Shown here one piece after another: positions 37,610 through 47,001 of a stretch of DNA of 64,000 bases. The position numbers were made by a program, and so were the translations under genes. Source of the stretch: Photobacterium sp. DA100. Its GTDB lineage: Bacteria; Pseudomonadota; Gammaproteobacteria; Enterobacterales; Vibrionaceae. Positions within the stretch are counted from its first letter, which is position 1, and the number at the start of each line of letters is the position of its first letter. Where the stretch lies: positions 1,240,001-1,304,000 of the forward strand of contig NZ_CP119423.1 in NCBI RefSeq assembly GCF_029223585.1, written 5' to 3'. The notes under the pieces are model-generated. The model saw only the letters and a program-made list of their open reading frames with translations, did not search any database and had not been told where the DNA came from.

Positions 37610-39229
37610 TCAAGCCTTGTTATTGCCTGAAAGGGTAAATTGATGCAGTAATCGCTCTAATTGTTCTGCCAAGTGCTCAAGATTTACGCTAATTTCTTTC
37701 GAAGCTTGGGCATGGGTAGCCGTATCGGCGGCATGTTGGCTGATCGTGTCGATTTTTGACCGGATACCGTCGGCCAATGAAGCTTGGCTGGCACTCTGCT
37801 GCTGAATATCGACTGCATGGGTATTGACTACCTGGATCTGATCGCCCATCGCTGCCAATGCGGCTGATAACTCTTGGATGGTATCGACCTTGGAATAGGC
37901 GGTTTGGCAGGTGGTATCGATAGCCTCGGCAGACGCTTCGCAGTCGCTGTGCAGGGCTTCGATGATTGTCTGGATATCGCCGGTCGCCTGGTAGGTTCGG
38001 GTGGCGAGACTACGGACTTCATCGGCCACGACGGCAAAGCCACGGCCTTGCTCACCGGCCCTGGCCGCTTCGATGGCGGCGTTGAGTGCCAGCAAGTTGG
38101 TTTGCTCGGCAATGTTGCGGATCACATCAAGGATACTGCCCACCTGCAGACTCTGCTGGTTGAGGTGGTCAATCTTCAGTTTGACGTTCTCGATGTCCTT
38201 GACCAGTTGCTGGATACTCTCGCCGGCTTCAGAAGCGAGTTGGGTGCCAGCACTGGCCGACTCGGCTGCATGCTGGCTCAAGGCTGCCGATTCGGTGGTG
38301 CGCTGCTCGGTGTCATGCTGCTGGTGCTGCATGGTATCGATGGCACTGAACATGTCGTCGGTTTCGACCCGTTGGCTGTCGGCTGCCCGATTGGTCTGGG
38401 AGGAGACCGAAATCAAGTGGTTGGCCTGTTCGCTGAGCGATACCGACGTATGCTGTACTTGCTCCAGGCTTGTGGAGAAATTGTCCAGCATTTGATCATA
38501 GCTGTTGCAGAGTTCTCCGATTTCATCTTGCCGGTTGTCATTGAGCCGCTGACTGAGATCTTTATTCTTGCTGGTGGTTCGCATGTAGTCTGAGAGACGC
38601 TTGAGCGGGTTGACGATGATCCGGCGGATCATGAATAGAGTAAAGAGGAAGCCGGTTGCGGCGATGGCGGCCATAATGCTTCCTGCCGAAAGCAACTGCT
38701 GGTTAATACGCTGGTACAGGGGGGCTAAATCGTACTCCAGCCGCACAACACCGAGCACCTCATTTTCCGGTACGATATGACATTGTAAACAGTTAGTTCC
38801 CCGGTAGTCGGCTCTGGCCTTCATCGGCAGCGCCACCAAGAGTTTGCTGCCACGCTCGGTGGTTATGGTCTCGGCAATGGTTTCTCCGGCCAGCGCGCGT
38901 TGGTCGAAGTGGTCAACGGCAGCCTGGTTGTCTAGCCCGGGGCCGAAAAACTGAGTAATGCCAGGGCCCCGGATCACCCTGACATTCTCAATTCCACTGT
39001 GGGAGAGAACCTTCTGGCGCAGGGTTTCCTTTTGCGACATAGTCCCGGTCAGCATCATCATATTTAAGCTATCAAAGTAGTTGCCGGCTTTATCCAGCGT
39101 TTGTTCGCTGATCACCGACTCCAGCAACTTCTTTTGCTGTCCTGCTTCATAAATAAGGCTGGTTACCAAGACGATAGTGAAAACTGAAAATAGGGTAAGC
39201 AGCAGTTTGTTGGCGATTGTAAGACGCAT
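37610..39229 (-). CDS. Methyl-accepting chemotaxis protein with c-type heme motif in sensor domain
   Basis: 539-residue chemoreceptor. Layout: membrane helix about 5-27, periplasmic sensor domain, second membrane helix about 182-204, HAMP ([18 protein letters not shown]) and a cytoplasmic signalling domain with the hairpin tip [20 protein letters not shown]. In the sensor domain [19 protein letters not shown] contains CxxCH (Cys147, Cys150, His151 from this start; bases 38777-38791), the attachment site of c-type heme. Such sensors are taken to detect redox state or gases. The ATG at 39229 is preferred; an upstream in-frame ATG at 39319 lacks support. Confidence 0.9.
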   Translation of the reverse strand: MRLTIANKLLLTLFSVFTIVLVTSLIYEAGQQKKLLESVISEQTLDKAGNYFDSLNMMMLTGTMSQKETLRQKVLSHSGIENVRVIRGPGITQFFGPGLDNQAAVDHFDQRALAGETIAETITTERGSKLLVALPMKARADYRGTNCLQCHIVPENEVLGVVRLEYDLAPLYQRINQQLLSAGSIMAAIAATGFLFTLFMIRRIIVNPLKRLSDYMRTTSKNKDLSQRLNDNRQDEIGELCNSYDQMLDNFSTSLEQVQHTSVSLSEQANHLISVSSQTNRAADSQRVETDDMFSAIDTMQHQQHDTEQRTTESAALSQHAAESASAGTQLASEAGESIQQLVKDIENVKLKIDHLNQQSLQVGSILDVIRNIAEQTNLLALNAAIEAARAGEQGRGFAVVADEVRSLATRTYQATGDIQTIIEALHSDCEASAEAIDTTCQTAYSKVDTIQELSAALAAMGDQIQVVNTHAVDIQQQSASQASLADGIRSKIDTISQHAADTATHAQASKEISVNLEHLAEQLERLLHQFTLSGNNKA

Positions 39230-39452
39230 CTTCCATGATCTCTTATTTTTATTGTGGATATTGTAATGTGTTTGAAATGTTAATAGACGGTTGGTTGTGG
39301 TGGGTGTGATGCCGAGCAACTATTCTGTTTGAGAATATTACCTGAATGTGATCTGTGTGTGGTCTAGGGCTTTGTTATTGCATGGTATTTAATCTTGTTG
39401 CTGCTGATTGGCGACAAAGAGGCCAAACGGGGCTTGGCCTTATGGTGTTAAT

Positions 39453-39592
39453 TTAATGTTGGGCCGAATGCTCTTTAGCAGTCATGCCATAATAGACTTT
39501 GTCATCGAAGCCTTGCTCGAGTTTATAATAGTCTTTCTGACGTCCTTCAAGTTGATAGCCGCATTTCTCCAGCTTTTTATAACAGTAAAAGC
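39453..39592 (-). pseudogene. 3' remnant of a GNAT acetyltransferase gene
   Basis: On the minus strand about 45 codons read CYKKLEKCGYQLEGRQKDYY then KLEQGFDDKVYYGMTAKEHS, ending at a TAA (39453-39455). This is the C-terminal pattern of GNAT acetyltransferases (a Tyr-x-Lys-x-Gly-Tyr/Phe strand, an EGR turn, a DYY helix, a D-x-x-Y-x-M strand). No start or acetyl-CoA-binding motif precedes it: an in-frame stop lies a few codons upstream, and a hairpin occupies that spot. I read it as the truncated end of a lost gene. Confidence 0.55.
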
Positions 39593-39616
39593 CCGTTTTC
39601 CCGGGCTGTTACTGTT
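39581..39616. terminator. Terminator after the large lipoprotein gene
   Basis: Long stem AACAGTAAAAGCCCG / CGGGCTGTTACTGTT (one mismatch), with U-runs in both directions. Confidence 0.8.
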
Positions 39617-39628
39617 ATAGATGGATCT

Positions 39629-42490
39629 CTAAGGTGCTTGTTCTTCCGTGACATCGAAGGCACAGACTTCACCATCATTGAGTATTGTTCCGGCTGGTGG
39701 CCCTGCGGGCTCCTCTTCCGCCGGAGGTGTTTCCCCTTCTGGTGGCGGTGTCTCACCAGAAGGTGGCGTCTCTTCTTGAACCGGTGGTGGCGGTTCAGTC
39801 GGAACCACATTGGGTACTGAGCTGGCGTCAATCAAGGTGACGATGTCGCTCCAGATCTCGCCTTCATCGCTGCCGTAGTTCAAAGATTCATCCGTTTGCC
39901 AGCGCCCCTGGTGGTTGAAGGCTTTGATGGCCAGTTTCAAACCATCGGTATCGGTGATTTGGATCCGCTCATTCATCGGGTACGACTCGTCAACTGACTC
40001 GTAATACAGCGTGCCATCATCTTCAATCTTCCAGCGGATATCGAAGTTGAAACCGCAACCGCTTTTGTCGATATAACTGCCGAGGAAGTACTCACCTTGG
40101 AAGGTGTCGCTGAGCTTCAGGTAGCGCTCTTGGCCTTCCTCATTGTCGCTGGCGAAAGTTAGGGCTTTATCATCGCGGTTATCGCCACTCTGTCCCACTA
40201 ACAGCGCTTCGGTGAAGATCGGGTTGCGGCCAAACCAGATCTGTTTGCAGAGCTGGACCTGGTTGTTGTAGTTGGCGAGGCTTTCTTTGACAACCGGGGT
40301 TGCCGTGGTTTGATCCCAGCCAGAATCACCATCAAGGCAAGCGGCCAGGGTGCCCGGTAAATACTCGCGGGCCATCAGGTTGGTGATTTGAGCTTGCTGT
40401 CCCTGCTGGCTGAAGACCTTTATCGCCAGCAGATTTTGCTGGTATTCATAACTGGTCAACGCCCAGAAATCGAATTCATCTTCAATGTTGGTGTTGCCGA
40501 ACAGCTTCAGGTAGCCCTCTTCAGTGAAGGACCATGCACGGGAGCTTGTTTCCTTGAGGGTATTGCGATAGTGATCCCAACTGTTGTCACTGCGGAGGAT
40601 GTGAGCGGAAATTTCGCCCTCTTCACTGATCTGAACCAAGGTCTTGTCGGTAAGATCACTGACTGACTGGGTAGTGAAACGCTCGTCACCGCCACACTCG
40701 GTCACAGCATTAAGGAACAGCCCTTCATTGGCGAGGCTGGTATTGCCAAAGACACATTCTCCAAAGGGCGGCAAGTTGTCCCGTGTTGCCGCGGCAAAAA
40801 TCTGCGCCTTGGCATCATTATCAAAGCCTGAATAATGGAACTCAGCCCGCTCGAGCAATACCTCGCCGATATTAACGAAACCCCGGTCCTCGATGAGGAA
40901 GAGATTGCGGCCATTGAACGCGTAGTCGTCGGCAAGTTGCTTGATGACGTCCGGTACATCGAACCGGATCACCGGTTTGCCCGATACCGTGGTCGGTGCC
41001 CATACCCCGGTGTCCTGGATTGTCCACTCGTTGGCTGCAATGCGGCTCCAGTAGCGGACAGTGAAGAAATCATCACCGATGAACTCGGCGACAATATTGT
41101 CGCTAAGTTTGAATCCGTTGACCTGGTCAATAGTGATACCCACGTTGAACAATGGCGTCTTGATATCGTCAAGCGAAGTAAACCCGGCGTCAGGAGCAAG
41201 GTATGGATAGGCTCGGCAGGTGTCCTTATCATTGGTGTTGTCGCAAAGCAGGTAGGTTTCATTTTCTGGCCGCCAGGTGAAGTAGAAGCCTGAGGCACCG
41301 TCACTGAATGTCATGTCGTCTTCAATATAACGGGTGAGGTAATGGTTCTGCTTACTCGAAAGGAAGTCATGCATTTTTTTACCCGATAGGGCGTAAACTT
41401 TGGCTTCTAGGGTAACGCCTCTCTCCGCATCGGTATTGAGTGCGGCATCGGTTAGCAAAGCACTGCGGTCAGTTGAAAATTGTACTTTAAGATAATTAAA
41501 CAGACCGACCCAGCCTTGGTTTGTAAGCACTTGCGAGCGGATGTCGTCGGAGCCAAAGCTGGTAGAGTTACTGAAGTAGGTGAAAACTTCCGTCAGGGTG
41601 ATATCTTCACTGCCGCTTTTATCCCAGCTGAACTCACTGATTGTGGTTTCGTTGCCGTCATACGATGTCGTGTCGGCAAAAATCGCCTTGCCTTGGTTGC
41701 CCTCTGACGCACTGATTTCCCAATAACCGTCATTGAGGATGGCCAGCACATTGGCGGCGACAGCCGACTGTTCGGTAAAGAACCGCTCAAGCCGGCCTTC
41801 GGTCATGGTCTGAACGATGGTCAGGCTCATCAGATCTTTGAGCGTTAGTCCTTGAATACCGATTTTCGGGAAAAGGGTATCACGGATATCGATGGCGATC
41901 TTGTTGATGTCTTCTAGGGCGAGAGCAACCGCCCCCTGTGCCCCGGATTCGAAAACGTCAGTGAAGACGCCCCAGCTTTCATCGGCGACAACACGCTGGG
42001 CAAGGGCATAGAAGGTGAGCGATGACTCAAGAGAAATGGCTAGGCGCTCAGCGGCCAGCGGTGTCATAAGCAAACCGGTGGGCAGGCTCTCGCCCAGGGT
42101 GTACTCGGGAACTCCGTCCAGATCAACCAGCAAGACGGCATTGATCCGCGCCCGGGTGCCCGCATCTAGGACATAGTTGCCATCTCCTTTGGCCTCAAGC
42201 CGGGTGATATCGATAGATTCAAAAATTTTCCCTTTGTCGTCCAGCCAGACAGCCGCGAAATTCTGTTCGGTAAGATGTTTAACTGCATTGGCATAGGCTG
42301 GGCTGATCAAAGAGAAACCTTGATTGGCGGCAAGAACCATACCGTCGGGTGCATCGACAGAAACCGTGAAGGTGGTTGAAACGGGCACGGGCGTGCCTGC
42401 AACGGGCTCGGCGGGCTTACCGCTGTCTCCACAGGCAGCAAGCAGCAGGCTACTGATAGCCAGCAGGGTATATCCCAGGTAACTGCGCAT
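39629..42490 (-). CDS. Large hypothetical lipoprotein (953 residues)
   Basis: Signal peptide with lipobox LLLAAC (Cys20) and GGGG 8 bases before the ATG, so an envelope lipoprotein. The body is rich in short beta-type segments and acidic residues, with several cysteines (for example FGECVFGNTS, VTECGGDERF, GTLAACLDGDSG, DKSGCGFNFDIRW) and repeated W/Y-containing strand patterns that suggest related beta domains. Residues about 900-935 are a Pro/Glu/Thr-rich linker (PTEPPPPVQEETPPSGETPP), followed by only about 20 residues. I recognise no family. Flanked by a GNAT remnant and queE. Confidence 0.85.
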   Translation of the reverse strand: MRSYLGYTLLAISSLLLAACGDSGKPAEPVAGTPVPVSTTFTVSVDAPDGMVLAANQGFSLISPAYANAVKHLTEQNFAAVWLDDKGKIFESIDITRLEAKGDGNYVLDAGTRARINAVLLVDLDGVPEYTLGESLPTGLLMTPLAAERLAISLESSLTFYALAQRVVADESWGVFTDVFESGAQGAVALALEDINKIAIDIRDTLFPKIGIQGLTLKDLMSLTIVQTMTEGRLERFFTEQSAVAANVLAILNDGYWEISASEGNQGKAIFADTTSYDGNETTISEFSWDKSGSEDITLTEVFTYFSNSTSFGSDDIRSQVLTNQGWVGLFNYLKVQFSTDRSALLTDAALNTDAERGVTLEAKVYALSGKKMHDFLSSKQNHYLTRYIEDDMTFSDGASGFYFTWRPENETYLLCDNTNDKDTCRAYPYLAPDAGFTSLDDIKTPLFNVGITIDQVNGFKLSDNIVAEFIGDDFFTVRYWSRIAANEWTIQDTGVWAPTTVSGKPVIRFDVPDVIKQLADDYAFNGRNLFLIEDRGFVNIGEVLLERAEFHYSGFDNDAKAQIFAAATRDNLPPFGECVFGNTSLANEGLFLNAVTECGGDERFTTQSVSDLTDKTLVQISEEGEISAHILRSDNSWDHYRNTLKETSSRAWSFTEEGYLKLFGNTNIEDEFDFWALTSYEYQQNLLAIKVFSQQGQQAQITNLMAREYLPGTLAACLDGDSGWDQTTATPVVKESLANYNNQVQLCKQIWFGRNPIFTEALLVGQSGDNRDDKALTFASDNEEGQERYLKLSDTFQGEYFLGSYIDKSGCGFNFDIRWKIEDDGTLYYESVDESYPMNERIQITDTDGLKLAIKAFNHQGRWQTDESLNYGSDEGEIWSDIVTLIDASSVPNVVPTEPPPPVQEETPPSGETPPPEGETPPAEEEPAGPPAGTILNDGEVCAFDVTEEQAP

Positions 42491-42607
42491 AATAATTTCC
42501 CCAATAGGTCACTGGATCATGAATCTTTATTGGTATTAGTTTCTGCTCAGTATAGATAGGGCAAAAAGATGCAAAGTTAAGAAAGGAGATGTGTCTCGGA
42601 GATAGAG

Positions 42608-42633
42608 CGGCTGTCCTGAAAGTAAGACAGCCG
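42608..42633 (-). terminator. Hairpin after queE
   Basis: CGGCTGTC / GACAGCCG with a 10-base loop, about 34 bases past the queE stop; no U-run. Confidence 0.5.
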
Positions 42634-42666
42634 AATAAGGTAGCCTGTCACCTCGATGTCAAGCGA

Positions 42667-43347
42667 CTACGCGATAGCGAGGTATTTGTGGGTCTGGATA
42701 GACAGGCGCCAGTTGCGCTTGATGCAGGTTTCGATACACAGCTCGGTCGCCCTCGGCTTTTGGCTGATTGGCTGCAGGGCGATATTGACGTTGGCCTTGA
42801 GCTGTTTTCCCGCGATCAGCTCATCAAGCTGTTCGATATCTTTTTGGGTACCGACGGGATGCTTGATCTCATCGGCACGTTCCAGCGCACTTGCAAGCAC
42901 AGGAAGCTTGGCCTTCATGTTGATTTTGGGTGAAACCGTGACCCAGGTGTTATCCGTTGCCAGCACCTCAGACGTACCACTGGTTTCGATCTGGCAGTTA
43001 AAGCCCGCTTGCTCAAGAGCGGTAGTAAGCGGCAGCAAATCGTAGATACAAGGCTCGCCGCCGGTGATCACGACGTGTTTGGCGGTGTACTGCTGCTGGG
43101 CAAGTAAATTAACGATGCCGTGTGCATCTAGCTCGGTCCAGAGCGGGGAGTCACCGGTCTTTGCCATGACGTCTTCGATAGAGCCGTGATCCTGAGGTTC
43201 AGCACTCCAAGTTTGTTTGGTATCGCACCAGGCACAGCCCACAGGGCAGATTTGGAGCCTGACAAAAATGGCAGGTACACCGGTAAATACACCTTCACCT
43301 TGGATTGTTTCAAAGACTTCGTTAATTTTGTACACCGTTAACCTCAT
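42667..43347 (-). CDS. queE: 7-carboxy-7-deazaguanine synthase QueE
   Basis: 226-residue radical SAM enzyme of queuosine synthesis; converts 6-carboxytetrahydropterin to 7-carboxy-7-deazaguanine. The cluster motif reads CPVGCAWCDTK (CxxxCxxC), preceded by NEVFETIQGEGVFTG, and VVITGGEPCIYDL provides the SAM-binding GGEP. The ATG at 43347 is chosen because the conserved N-terminus follows, although no good ribosome site is seen; longer in-frame starts exist. No queC/queD next to it. Divergent from mlc. Confidence 0.93.
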   Translation of the reverse strand: MRLTVYKINEVFETIQGEGVFTGVPAIFVRLQICPVGCAWCDTKQTWSAEPQDHGSIEDVMAKTGDSPLWTELDAHGIVNLLAQQQYTAKHVVITGGEPCIYDLLPLTTALEQAGFNCQIETSGTSEVLATDNTWVTVSPKINMKAKLPVLASALERADEIKHPVGTQKDIEQLDELIAGKQLKANVNIALQPISQKPRATELCIETCIKRNWRLSIQTHKYLAIA

Positions 43348-43493
43348 GGTGGGGGGATTTTGCGACCGGTGATTATCGCAAAATTGCATGGAGCTGTCTT
43401 TATGTCGGTTAATTTTTGTAGTTAAAAAAAAGGCAATAGTTTTGCGGTACAATGAGAGCTAGGGCAAAAATTGCTTTGTTTTTCATGATTCAT

Positions 43494-43509
43494 CGTGACC
43501 CTTGTCACG
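43494..43509 (+). promoter_or_regulatory. CRP-like site upstream of mlc
   Basis: CGTGA-CCCTTG-TCACG: 8 of 10 consensus half-site positions and a perfect inverted repeat (CGTGAC/GTCACG). E. coli mlc is CRP-controlled, so a CRP role is plausible. Confidence 0.55.
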
Positions 43510-43533
43510 GACTTAACATTATCGACTTCACAA

Positions 43534-43549
43534 TTAGTTCGCAAAGTAA
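43534..43549 (+). promoter_or_regulatory. Possible Mlc/NagC autoregulatory site
   Basis: TTAGTTCGCAAAGTAA, 12 of 16 palindromic, AT-flanked with a central GC as in Mlc/NagC operators. Located 51 bases before the mlc start. Tentative. Confidence 0.35.
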
Positions 43550-43599
43550 AAAAATTCAATTTGTATTAAATGATGACAGATTTTACCGGGAGTTTAGGC

Positions 43600-44814
43600 A
43601 TGTATGTCGCTCAGCCAGGTCACATAGACCATATCAAAAGAAACAATGCCGGCAGCGTGTACAAGCTTATTGACTTGTTTGGGCCAATCTCCCGCATTGA
43701 GCTATCCAAACGTAGCCAGCTAGCCCCTGCGAGTATTACCAAAATTACCCGTGAGCTCATTGATGCCCACCTGATCAAAGAAACCGCGATTCAGGAATCT
43801 TCCAGCCGGGGCCGTCCTGCCGTTGGGTTGGTGCCTGCCAACGAGGGTTGGCAATTTCTGTCTATCCGACTGGGGCGGGGTTACCTAACCATCGCTTTGC
43901 ACGAGCTGGGCGGGGATATCCTGGTGGAAGAGCGTCAGGATATCGATGTTCTGCACCAAGATGAAGTACTGAAAAAGCTGATCACCGAGATCCACACTTT
44001 CTTTGCCAATCATGTCGGTGAACTAGATAGGATCACGGCTATTGCCGTGTCACTGCCGGGATTGGTAAATTCCGATGCCGGTATGGTTATCCAGATGCCC
44101 CATTACGATGTACACAACCTGGAACTCGGGCCTGCAATCCATGAGGCAACTGGGCTGCCGGTATTTATCGGTAATGATACCCGCTCTTGGGCACTGGCCG
44201 AAAAACTGTTCGGTAACTCCCGCGATGTGGCTAATTCCATTTTGGTGTCTATCCACCACGGCGTCGGTGCCGGTATCGTGCTTGATAATGTTGTGCTGCA
44301 AGGGCGGATCGGTAACGTCGGTGAACTGGGCCATATCCAGATCAAACCCTACGGCAAACGCTGCTTCTGCGGCAACCACGGTTGCCTTGAAACGGTAGCC
44401 AGTGTGAAGGCTGTTATCGAGCAGGTTGATCAGAGGCTGCGGGAAGGCCATCCCTCGTCGCTTCATGGCAAGACGTTGACGATAGAGCGGATTTGTGAGG
44501 CGGCGATGGCTGGCGATACATTGGCCAGGCAGGTGATTGTTGAGCTGGGCCACCATTTGGGCCAAGCCATTGCAATCATGGTTAACCTGTTCAATCCCGA
44601 GAAGGTCTTGATCGGTGGTGAATTCAACCGTGCGAAAGATATTTTGTATCCGGCGATCATGGATTGTGTCCGCAGTCAGTCGCTACCGGTGTACAACCGG
44701 GATCTGGTCATTGAGCAGAGCTCTTTCTATACCCAGGCGACAATGCCGGGTGCTGCTCTGGTGAAGCAAGCAATGTATGATGGCCATTTGTTGATGAAAC
44801 TGATTGAGGGTTGA
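43600..44814 (+). CDS. mlc: ROK-family sugar repressor Mlc
   Basis: 404-residue repressor of PTS and sugar genes. It matches E. coli Mlc: QPGHIDHIKRNNAGSVYKLI, HTH with LAPASITKITRELIDAHLI, RGRPAVGLV, the zinc site CFCGNHGCLE and MVNLFNPEKVLIGG. The ATG at 43600 has GGGAG 8-9 bases upstream; the ORF could start 10 codons earlier but that part is not family-like. Mlc is sequestered by PtsG during glucose uptake in E. coli. NagC-like paralogues are the alternative, but the N-terminus fits Mlc. Confidence 0.9.
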   Translation: MYVAQPGHIDHIKRNNAGSVYKLIDLFGPISRIELSKRSQLAPASITKITRELIDAHLIKETAIQESSSRGRPAVGLVPANEGWQFLSIRLGRGYLTIALHELGGDILVEERQDIDVLHQDEVLKKLITEIHTFFANHVGELDRITAIAVSLPGLVNSDAGMVIQMPHYDVHNLELGPAIHEATGLPVFIGNDTRSWALAEKLFGNSRDVANSILVSIHHGVGAGIVLDNVVLQGRIGNVGELGHIQIKPYGKRCFCGNHGCLETVASVKAVIEQVDQRLREGHPSSLHGKTLTIERICEAAMAGDTLARQVIVELGHHLGQAIAIMVNLFNPEKVLIGGEFNRAKDILYPAIMDCVRSQSLPVYNRDLVIEQSSFYTQATMPGAALVKQAMYDGHLLMKLIEG

Positions 44815-44894
44815 CTGACTTTGTTGCCGAGTTAGGTCAATATGCCTTTGTAAAAATTCACATCCACAGACATATGGTTGCCTAAATTGTCACA

Positions 44895-45461
44895 TTAACT
44901 GTCACTTTTCAGCTGTTCGTCAATGACATTGTGCAGAAAAGAGAGGGCTGCACGGTGATCATTGCGGCTCATGAACCATTGCTTCTGGTTGGTTTCCAGG
45001 GGCAACAGCTCCAGCCATCGCTGACATACCCAAGTCATGTCATTGTAATCGGGGAGGGGATAATTCTCGGCATGTTCGGGATATTCGTCGAACAGGGCTT
45101 TTAGGCTATTGGAAATATCTCGATCGACAAACTTGATTTGGCTTGGGGTCCAATTAGAGATCGGGGTGACATCGCCAAACCGTAAGCCATCTTCTTCTTG
45201 CCAATGTTTATTGATCAGGAATTTTTCAACGCCTTTGATGGTAATGCCCAGCAGCCCATCAGGGAGCTTTTCGAAATCCGTGATGATTACCCGGGTACCG
45301 AAATGGCACAGCGTGGCTTCATCTTTCATGCAGAGGCCGAAGCCGTTACCGTCCCCCATAGCCAGTTTGACTAAACGGGTATAGCGTGGTTCGAAAATAC
45401 GCAGTTTACTTATCCCACCTGGCAGCAGGTATATCTGTAACGGAAATAGTGGTAATTGCAT
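44895..45461 (-). CDS. LON substrate-binding domain protein
   Basis: 188-residue protein consisting of the Lon N-terminal (PUA-like) domain only: MQLPLFPLQIYLLPGG, LRIFEPRYTRLVKLAM, FGTRVIITDFEKLPDGLLGI. No AAA or protease domain. The ATG at 45461 has AAGG 8 bases upstream and begins the conserved region. Function unknown; members of this family are widespread in gammaproteobacteria. Downstream of bioA on the same strand but beyond its terminator. Confidence 0.88.
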   Translation of the reverse strand: MQLPLFPLQIYLLPGGISKLRIFEPRYTRLVKLAMGDGNGFGLCMKDEATLCHFGTRVIITDFEKLPDGLLGITIKGVEKFLINKHWQEEDGLRFGDVTPISNWTPSQIKFVDRDISNSLKALFDEYPEHAENYPLPDYNDMTWVCQRWLELLPLETNQKQWFMSRNDHRAALSFLHNVIDEQLKSDS

Positions 45462-45544
45462 AGTATTAGCCTTACTGACGTTATTCATTATATAAATACG
45501 GGCCAACCTGAAGTTGGGTTTGCTATAACGTTCAGGAAAAGTAT

Positions 45545-45574
45545 AAGCAGACAATCTTTAGAAGTTGTCTGCTT
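45545..45574. terminator. Terminator after bioA
   Basis: Perfect 10-bp stem AAGCAGACAA / TTGTCTGCTT; on the minus strand it is followed by ATACTTTTCC, on the plus strand by TTCG. Confidence 0.75.
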
Positions 45575-45581
45575 TTCGATA

Positions 45582-46862
45582 CTACTTAAGTGCTAACATG
45601 ATGGCGGAAGTGAGCTGGCTAAGTTGTTGTTGATTAATGATAAATGGAGGCATTATGTAGACAAGTGTGCCAAATGGGCGAATCCATACCCCACTGTCTA
45701 CAAAAGTTTCCTGAATACTGGCCATCTCAACGGGCTCATGGAGCTCGACCACGCCGATGGCCCCCAGCCAGCGAACGGCTTTGACCTTGTCGAGTGCTTC
45801 AATCTCAGGAAGTGACTCAGCTAATTGTTTTTCAATGGCTTTTACTTGATGCAGCCAATTGCCTTGGGCGAGGATATCCAAGCTCGCATTGGCGACCGCA
45901 CAGGCCAGCGGATTGCCCATGAAGGTCGGGCCGTGCATAAAGCACCCCGCATCTCCGCCACATACCGTATTTGCGACATGGCTGCTGGTAAGGGTGGCCG
46001 AAAGGGTCATGTACCCCCCCGTCAGCGCCTTGCCGACACACATAATATCAGGACTGATACCGGCATGTTCGCAGGCAAATAATTTTCCGGTGCGGCCAAA
46101 ACCGGTCGCTATCTCATCGGCAATGAGCAAAATACCGTATTCGTCGCACAGCTGTCGCACCCGCTTGAGGAAGGTCGGGTGATAGATACGCATCCCCCCC
46201 GCTCCTTGCACGATAGGCTCGATAATTACTGCGGCAACGTTGCGGTGCTGCTGCTCGAGCTGGTGGCGGAAATCATCAATATCCGACTCTTGCCAAGGCT
46301 CAAAGAAGCCTCCCTCCGGCGACTGGGCGAAGATATGCTCAGGCAGGAACCCCTTGTACAGGCTGTGCATCGAGTTGTCGGGGTCGGTGACCGACATGGC
46401 GGCAAAGGTGTCGCCATGATAGCCATGTTTGACCGTGAGAAATTTTGCCCGCGGCTCGCCTCTGGCATGCCAGTACTGCAGCGCCATTTTCAGTGCCACT
46501 TCCACTGCGACGGAACCTGAGTCGGCGAGAAAAACATGCTGCAGGGGGGGCGGTGTGATAGCGACCAGCTTGCGGCAGAGCTCGACAGCGGGCTGATGGG
46601 TAATGCCGCCGAACATCACATGTGACATTTTATCGAGCTGGGCTTTAGCCGCTTCGGTTAAGGCCGGATGGTTGTAGCCATGGATCGTCGACCACCACGA
46701 CGACATGCCATCAATGATTTCCCTGCCGTCCTCAAGTTGCAAATAGACCCCGTTGGCACTGACTACCGGGTAACACGGGAGTGGGTTCAGGGTTGAGGTA
46801 TAGGGGTGCCAGACATGCTGCTGGTCAAATTCCAAATCGACCGTATTGTTTGTTTTTTGCAC
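45582..46862 (-). CDS. bioA: Adenosylmethionine-8-amino-7-oxononanoate aminotransferase BioA
   Basis: 426-residue PLP aminotransferase that makes 7,8-diaminopelargonate from KAPA with SAM as amino donor. Features: HVWHPYTSTLNPLP, GMSSWWSTIHGYNHP, FLADSGSVAVEVALKMALQY, and the PLP lysine in CVGKALTGGYMTL. Divergent from bioBFCD across a 139-base region with a BirA operator that begins 3 bases from its ATG. Confidence 0.96.
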   Translation of the reverse strand: MQKTNNTVDLEFDQQHVWHPYTSTLNPLPCYPVVSANGVYLQLEDGREIIDGMSSWWSTIHGYNHPALTEAAKAQLDKMSHVMFGGITHQPAVELCRKLVAITPPPLQHVFLADSGSVAVEVALKMALQYWHARGEPRAKFLTVKHGYHGDTFAAMSVTDPDNSMHSLYKGFLPEHIFAQSPEGGFFEPWQESDIDDFRHQLEQQHRNVAAVIIEPIVQGAGGMRIYHPTFLKRVRQLCDEYGILLIADEIATGFGRTGKLFACEHAGISPDIMCVGKALTGGYMTLSATLTSSHVANTVCGGDAGCFMHGPTFMGNPLACAVANASLDILAQGNWLHQVKAIEKQLAESLPEIEALDKVKAVRWLGAIGVVELHEPVEMASIQETFVDSGVWIRPFGTLVYIMPPFIINQQQLSQLTSAIMLALK

Positions 46863-46864
46863 AG

Positions 46865-46897
46865 TTGTAAACCTTGCTCCTTGTTGGTGGTTGACAG
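46865..46897. promoter_or_regulatory. BirA operator (bio box)
   Basis: TTGTAAACC-N15-GGTTGACAG, a near match to the BirA consensus TTGTAAACC-N15/16-GGTTTACAA (two mismatches in the right half). It lies between bioA and bioB, so biotinoyl-AMP-bound BirA would repress both. Confidence 0.82.
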
Positions 46898-46918
46898 TCT
46901 ACCGTCTCAAAGTAGACT
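46896..46918. repeat. Inverted repeat next to the BirA operator
   Basis: AGTCTAC-N9-GTAGACT, perfect 7-base arms, abutting the bio box. It may overlap the divergent promoters or bind another factor; no known operator matched. Confidence 0.5.
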
Positions 46919-47001
46919 AGCCAAGTAACAAGAAGCAATGAATGCATCATTCAGCAGCCCGTGTTTGTGCTGGCTGAAATCATAATAAGAGGTGATTACA
47001 C

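Noticed and set aside
39408..39620. 70-residue plus-strand frame between the chemoreceptor and lipoprotein genes
   Set aside because: It is opposite the GNAT remnant and through a terminator hairpin.
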